Origin: an uncultured Eubacteriales bacterium
GTDB taxonomy: Bacteria; Bacillota; Clostridia; Oscillospirales; CAG-272
DNA: 10,760 nt
Direction of reading: 5' to 3'
Assembly (NCBI GenBank): GCA_900556615.1
Contig: USPP01000026.1
Coordinates: forward strand, 1 to 10,760
In this document: piece after piece, positions 7,361 through 10,760 of the stretch
Numbering within the stretch: position 1 is the stretch's first letter
Layout of the letters: each line of letters begins with the position of its first letter
Made by a program: the position numbers and the translations under genes
Notes under the pieces: model-generated
Database searches by the model: none
Told to the model about the DNA's origin: nothing
What the model saw: only the letters and a program-made list of their open reading frames with translations

Positions 7361-7398
7361 ATGAAAAATACACAATTCGTGTTTCTTATTATCACTAT
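7361..7398 (+). pseudogene. Relic of the 5' end of a 5157-type gene
   Basis: ATGAAAAAT at 7361 repeats the start of the 5157 gene, but a two-base insertion shifts the frame. After the insertion the original frame reads IRVSYYHYEY and then a stop, against IRVPYYHYFDD in the intact gene. As written, the ATG frame gives only 17 residues. Similarity fades after about 7398. It is best read as a leftover from duplication of the promoter and gene head. Confidence 0.8.
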
Positions 7399-7464
7399 GA
7401 ATATTGATTCATAAATTATCTGAAAAAACGAACGTAATGCTTTATATTGCGGTTAAATAACAAT

Positions 7465-7470
7465 AAAAGG
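7465..7470 (+). promoter_or_regulatory. Ribosome binding site that sets the GH99-like start
   Basis: AAAAGG ends nine bases before the ATG at 7480. An in-frame TTG at 7447 would add 11 residues (with K, R and N dominating) and has no such site, so 7480 is preferred. Confidence 0.65.
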
Positions 7471-7479
7471 TATATTAGT

Positions 7480-8997
7480 ATGGAAAGAAAAATATTGCGA
7501 GACGGCATCCGACGTCACACGAATACAGAACTTTTTTCACTTGAAACGGTTAATGTTTGTGATTTCGGAGCGGATCCCTTGGGTATAAAAGACAGTACAG
7601 AAGCTATTATTTCGGCTCATAAAACAGGAAAATGTGTTTATTATCCTAACGGAAATTACCGATTCAACGGAGAAAATCTATGCTTTAAAGGCGGTGTTCG
7701 CTTTGAATCGCTTGATGGCGTTTTGGTACACAATGATTTGGATAGCAGACCGGTTTTACTTTTTGATGAATTCGGAAATTTTGTCGGCCTGCGCCACAAT
7801 CATCTGGAATCTGATATCGGCGTCAGCAATGAACGGATTACAATCGGAAATTTGGTTTCTCCCCCTCTTTCTGAAAGCTCTTACTCAACGAAAATAGATC
7901 TCTTAGCTCACTTTTATAATGATTTTGGAAAAGAATCCAGCCGTCGTACTATAGGGTGGAAGGGTTGGTATAGTTGGTCTTGGAATTTTCATGATGCCGG
8001 TACCGGCACTTCAGAGGAAAAGCTAAAATATCATGCTGAGCGGGATCCTTTTTTGGGATATTATCGAGGAGATGACCCCATCGTTTTGGATTGGATTTGT
8101 TATTGGTTGTCGGAATACGGCGTGAAAGGCGTTTTTATAACCGCAGGAAGTCTTGACGAATGGGAAGATGAAGCTAATCCTGATCATTGGTGCTATCAAC
8201 TGTTTAATCACGCAAAAAACTTTAAAAAGCTTCAATATGGAATTATGATGCCCGGTGTAATGCTCTATGAAGGTATGGAAGAGAAAAGTCAGCCGGTAGA
8301 AAAAACAAGATTGCAGATTAGAAAATGGTGGAATGCTATTCTTCAGAAAACATATTTTTCACAGTACCACACTAATTGTTACAAGCTGAAAATCAATGAT
8401 GAAATTTATCCTGTTATGTTTTTGTTTGAAGAAGAATATCTTCGGTTTATGTTGGATCGAAACGGGGGTACTGCGGAAACCGAAGCCTTTTTTGCAGAGA
8501 CAGCCCAACAATTCATTGACCATGGTTTCAACGGTTTTGCCATCCTCATACGACAGCGTCGCGCTGGATATGGACATGATTTTACCGATCGCATGAGAGA
8601 AAAGCATGTTATCATTTTAACAGGGTATTATGAACAAGGTTTTATGACATGGGACGATATGGCGGCTGGCAACCCATATGATTCCATGGTGGAAGCTGTT
8701 CAATATCCATCGCGCTTTGACGGAAGAATTGCACATGTTTTCACGGGCGCCAATACGTTAGGTCCGCATCCGTCTTGTTGGAATCATCCCGGGAATACGC
8801 CTGAGGGCTTTGAGCGCTTACTGAAAAAGACTGTCGATTATGTGACAAGTACAGACGCTCCAAAGCTCGTAACCGCTTATAATGTTTCCGAATGGTCGGA
8901 AGGCGGTCCGGGACTCCAACCAAACGTTCAAGACGGTTTTGCTTATTTGGACGCTGTTTATAATACTGTGGTGGAGAAACGAGAAGATACCCCATGA
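7480..8997 (+). CDS. Beta-helix N-terminal cap fused to a GH99-like (WbsX-type) domain
   Basis: A 505-aa protein with no signal peptide. Residues about 24-110 begin like a pectate-lyase-3/pectin-lyase-fold domain: VNVCDFGAD (24-32), then KDSTEAI and VYYPNGNYRF. Only the first coils are present rather than a full helix. From about 145 the sequence follows GH99-like/WbsX proteins: DPFLGYYRGDDP, then YGVKGVFI, a YKLKINDEIYPVMFLF segment, and a C-terminal VSEWSEGG with Glu471 and Glu474. That E-W-x-E spacing matches the paired catalytic glutamates of GH99 endo-alpha-mannosidases, so activity is plausible. An alpha-mannoside or a related glycan would fit the locus, but WbsX proteins vary in function and no substrate is certain. 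The stop overlaps the transporter start by four bases. Confidence 0.72.
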   Translation: MERKILRDGIRRHTNTELFSLETVNVCDFGADPLGIKDSTEAIISAHKTGKCVYYPNGNYRFNGENLCFKGGVRFESLDGVLVHNDLDSRPVLLFDEFGNFVGLRHNHLESDIGVSNERITIGNLVSPPLSESSYSTKIDLLAHFYNDFGKESSRRTIGWKGWYSWSWNFHDAGTGTSEEKLKYHAERDPFLGYYRGDDPIVLDWICYWLSEYGVKGVFITAGSLDEWEDEANPDHWCYQLFNHAKNFKKLQYGIMMPGVMLYEGMEEKSQPVEKTRLQIRKWWNAILQKTYFSQYHTNCYKLKINDEIYPVMFLFEEEYLRFMLDRNGGTAETEAFFAETAQQFIDHGFNGFAILIRQRRAGYGHDFTDRMREKHVIILTGYYEQGFMTWDDMAAGNPYDSMVEAVQYPSRFDGRIAHVFTGANTLGPHPSCWNHPGNTPEGFERLLKKTVDYVTSTDAPKLVTAYNVSEWSEGGPGLQPNVQDGFAYLDAVYNTVVEKREDTP

Positions 8998-9854
8998 TTT
9001 ATGTATTAACTTTTTTGGTGATAGCGGGTGTCTTTGCCCAAAACATGTCCGATAAGCTGTTTGCTGTTCGTATAGTAGGTTCGAAATCTGTACAACCTTT
9101 TTATTGCTTTTGTTCTGCATGTTTCTTTTTTCTCTCGGTTATAGTTTACGGTGTTTTAACTGGTGGCTATAGTTTTGTTCATTTACCTACGGTGGGAATG
9201 GGAACAATTTTCGGAGTGTCTTCCTGCGTTTCAATAATACTGACTGCATATTTGATTCAGACCGGTCCCATGGGGTTTGTAGCATTGATTAATTCGTTTG
9301 CACCCTTGATTCCAACTCTGTTCGGTTTTTTTATACTTTCTGAGCCGCTGCGCGAAAGCGTACTGATAGGTATAGTACTTCTGGTAGTCTCTCTCTTATT
9401 GATTAATCTGAAAAAAGAAGGAAGAATGAAGCCTCATTGGCTGATGCTGGCGCTGCTTGCATTTGTTATGGGGGGAACATGCTCTACGGTGCAAACATAC
9501 CATCAGAATATCTTTCATGCCTATGGCGTACTTTTTATGACGGTAGGTACCTTTATCTCTGTGCTGATATGCGCAGGGTATTGTTGGCGATTCAGAAAAG
9601 ACGTCCCCAAAACCATTTCTCCGCTTTTCTTTGCGTTGAGTTCTGTGAAGGGAATAGCCAGTGCCATGGTTAATTTTTTGGTTATCTATTTGGTACAGAA
9701 GATGCCCGCCTCTGTACTTTTTCCTGTGGTCTCTGCGGGGGGTGTTGTAGTCTCTATGCTCGCGTCACGATTTTTGTTTAAGGAAACCATGACGGGAAAT
9801 CAAAAAGTCGGATTTTTTTGCGGATTATGCGCAGTGATCTTATTTAATATGTAA
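8994..9854 (+). CDS. EamA/DMT-superfamily transporter
   Basis: A 286-aa, very hydrophobic protein with about ten membrane segments in two similar halves, the usual size and layout of EamA (drug/metabolite transporter) proteins. The short basic stretch NLKKEGRMK near residues 137-145 separates the halves. FFILSEPLRESV (about 110-121) and SRFLFKETMTG (about 256-266) are equivalent, each ending the ninth-helix-type element with a conserved Glu before the last helix of its half. Translation is probably coupled to the GH99-like gene through ATGA, and the next gene follows after 18 bases, so all three are likely one operon. The cargo is unknown: a sugar, a sugar acid or another metabolite could move either way. 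No ABC or PTS sugar transporter is in the window. Confidence 0.85.
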   Translation: MIYVLTFLVIAGVFAQNMSDKLFAVRIVGSKSVQPFYCFCSACFFFLSVIVYGVLTGGYSFVHLPTVGMGTIFGVSSCVSIILTAYLIQTGPMGFVALINSFAPLIPTLFGFFILSEPLRESVLIGIVLLVVSLLLINLKKEGRMKPHWLMLALLAFVMGGTCSTVQTYHQNIFHAYGVLFMTVGTFISVLICAGYCWRFRKDVPKTISPLFFALSSVKGIASAMVNFLVIYLVQKMPASVLFPVVSAGGVVVSMLASRFLFKETMTGNQKVGFFCGLCAVILFNM

Positions 9855-9856
9855 TC

Positions 9857-9863
9857 GAAAGGG
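9857..9863 (+). promoter_or_regulatory. Ribosome binding site of the 9873 gene
   Basis: GAAAGGG lies nine bases before the ATG at 9873 and starts just after the transporter stop. It supports this start and joint transcription with the upstream gene. Confidence 0.7.
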
Positions 9864-9872
9864 TACGGAATT

Positions 9873-10760
9873 ATGAATACATATGATATTATTGTACCGT
9901 TGGGATCCAGCTATTATGAAAAAGAGGACAGACAAAGCTGTCTTGTTCTTCTCAGACAATGCAAAATCCGTCGAATTTTGCTGATTCTTAATCCTTTATC
10001 AGATGGAGTATATAATGGATTGGCTGACGATATTGCCTTTTTTACAGAAAACGGTATGGAGGTAATGGTGTGGCTGGGAGAAACCTTAGGACATGGAGTA
10101 GCACTTGCAGGACAGAAGCTATCCGAGAATAAGCTTCCTTATATGCGAATTACAGGTATTATGGACAAAAGCGAAGCCTTTGCTTTTTGTCCATTGGATC
10201 CAAAGTTTCAGGAGTTCTTTTTGGAGAATGTTCGTACCATTGTCAAAGCAGGAGCACAAGGCATTTTACTTGACGATGATTTCCGGTTATCCAATCGCGC
10301 GTACGGTGTGGGCTGTGGCTGTAAAAGGCATAAAGAACGTATCTACAGCATTATAGGCAGACAAATTGATGATGAAACGATGGAAAGGCAGGTTTTCCAT
10401 GGCTGCGGTAACGCTGTTCGTGATGCATGGTATCAGGTACAGGGAGATTCAATGCGTGAGTTTTCCGCCAAAATACGTGAGACAGTAAATGAAATTAATC
10501 CTGCTGTTCGCGTCGGACTTTGCAGTGGACAGACCTCGTGGGATACTGACGGAACAAACGCTGAGGAAATTGCTGAGATATTGGCAGGGGATACAAAACC
10601 TTTTCTTAGATTGCCGGGAGCACCATATTGGGCTTGGAGAAAAAATCCTGAAATGACCGGCGTATTTGAAATTATCTCCATGTGCCTCTCGTTTTGCCAC
10701 AATCCAAACGCGGAAATCGTTGCGGAAGGTGATGTGTACCCGCGTCCCCGATATCATTGT
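9873..10760 (+). CDS. Putative glycoside hydrolase, paralogue of the 5157 protein, 3' partial
   Basis: The frame is open from 9873 to the last base, giving 296 residues with no stop, so the gene continues beyond the window. It shares with the 5157 protein the sequence LLDDDFR (Asp134-136, Arg138), a following GCGCKRH (Cys148, Cys150, His153) in place of CYCPTC, an upstream FCP segment, a REFSAKIRETVNEINPAVRVG helix-strand unit, and AEGDVYPRPRY with Glu285 aligned to Glu300. Spacing between the cysteine cluster and the next shared Trp matches the 5157 protein only if one of that protein's 17-residue repeats is removed. The visible part is the TIM-barrel half. The same unassigned enzyme family is likely, with a different substrate possible. 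It is third in the GH99-like operon. Confidence 0.75.
   Translation, partial: MNTYDIIVPLGSSYYEKEDRQSCLVLLRQCKIRRILLILNPLSDGVYNGLADDIAFFTENGMEVMVWLGETLGHGVALAGQKLSENKLPYMRITGIMDKSEAFAFCPLDPKFQEFFLENVRTIVKAGAQGILLDDDFRLSNRAYGVGCGCKRHKERIYSIIGRQIDDETMERQVFHGCGNAVRDAWYQVQGDSMREFSAKIRETVNEINPAVRVGLCSGQTSWDTDGTNAEEIAEILAGDTKPFLRLPGAPYWAWRKNPEMTGVFEIISMCLSFCHNPNAEIVAEGDVYPRPRYHC

Larger units (their letters stand above)
7287..7398 (+). repeat. Duplicated leader, copy B
   Basis: Same-orientation copy of 5081-5192, of equal length after a few small insertions and deletions that cancel out. The GAAAGGATTATGTAA segment and the inverted-repeat arms are conserved. It ends within the relic coding start and lies about 80 bases before the GH99-like gene, so it may now drive that operon. 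Confidence 0.88.
7086..7479. other. Intergenic region with inverted element copy B, leader copy B and a gene relic
   Basis: From left to right this 394-base gap holds about 54 bases with nothing recognised, the 92-bp element copy B (7140-7231), a very AT-rich stretch (7232-7286) with TATA-like runs but no well-spaced promoter pair, leader copy B (7287-7398) with the relic of a coding start, and an AAAAGG site before the GH99-like gene. No terminator is clear. Confidence 0.6.

Noticed and set aside
7447..7479. In-frame TTG start for the GH99-like gene
   Set aside because: It lacks a ribosome binding site and adds a low-complexity N, K and R tail; ATG 7480 has AAAAGG at normal spacing.

Overview
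The window looks like an accessory carbohydrate-use locus of a low-to-moderate GC bacterium, most likely a clostridial member of the Bacillota. I infer this from the AT-rich intergenic DNA, purine-rich ribosome binding sites, ATGA start/stop overlaps, and family types common in gut Clostridia; no taxonomic marker gene is present. Every gene reads on the plus strand. None of the complete soluble enzymes has a visible signal peptide, so they probably work in the cytoplasm on imported oligosaccharides.

Layout. (1) 1-1104 is the 3' part of a clan GH-D alpha-galactosidase-like gene whose start lies off the window. (2) A 212-base gap with TAATCG-type inverted repeats precedes a three-gene block at 1317-4833: an SGNH/GDSL esterase, a GH130-type mannoside phosphorylase, and an alpha-D-phosphohexomutase that overlaps the phosphorylase by ATGA. 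(3) A 323-base gap precedes a stand-alone 642-aa protein at 5157-7085. It has a GH42-like three-part layout and a DDDFR / CxCxxC signature, and its specific family is not recognised. (4) A 394-base gap precedes a second block at 7480-10760+: a beta-helix-cap/GH99-like fusion, an EamA-type membrane transporter joined by another ATGA overlap, and a paralogue of the 5157 protein that runs off the window.

Working model (inference). The alpha-galactosidase and esterase would trim side groups from a mannoside. The GH130 enzyme would phosphorolyse it to mannose 1-phosphate, and the mutase would make mannose 6-phosphate for glycolysis. The GH99-like protein and the two DDDFR proteins would attack other linkages in the same or a related glycan.

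The most unusual signals are in the two large gaps. A 112-base leader, with a conserved 11-12 bp inverted repeat and the first codons of the 5157 gene, occurs again before the GH99-like gene, where those codons survive only as a frameshifted relic. A separate element of about 90 bp occurs in both gaps in opposite orientations and brackets the 5157 gene. That gene also carries a 51-base in-frame tandem duplication that its paralogue lacks. No rRNA, tRNA, CRISPR array, transposase gene or convincing intrinsic terminator was seen.
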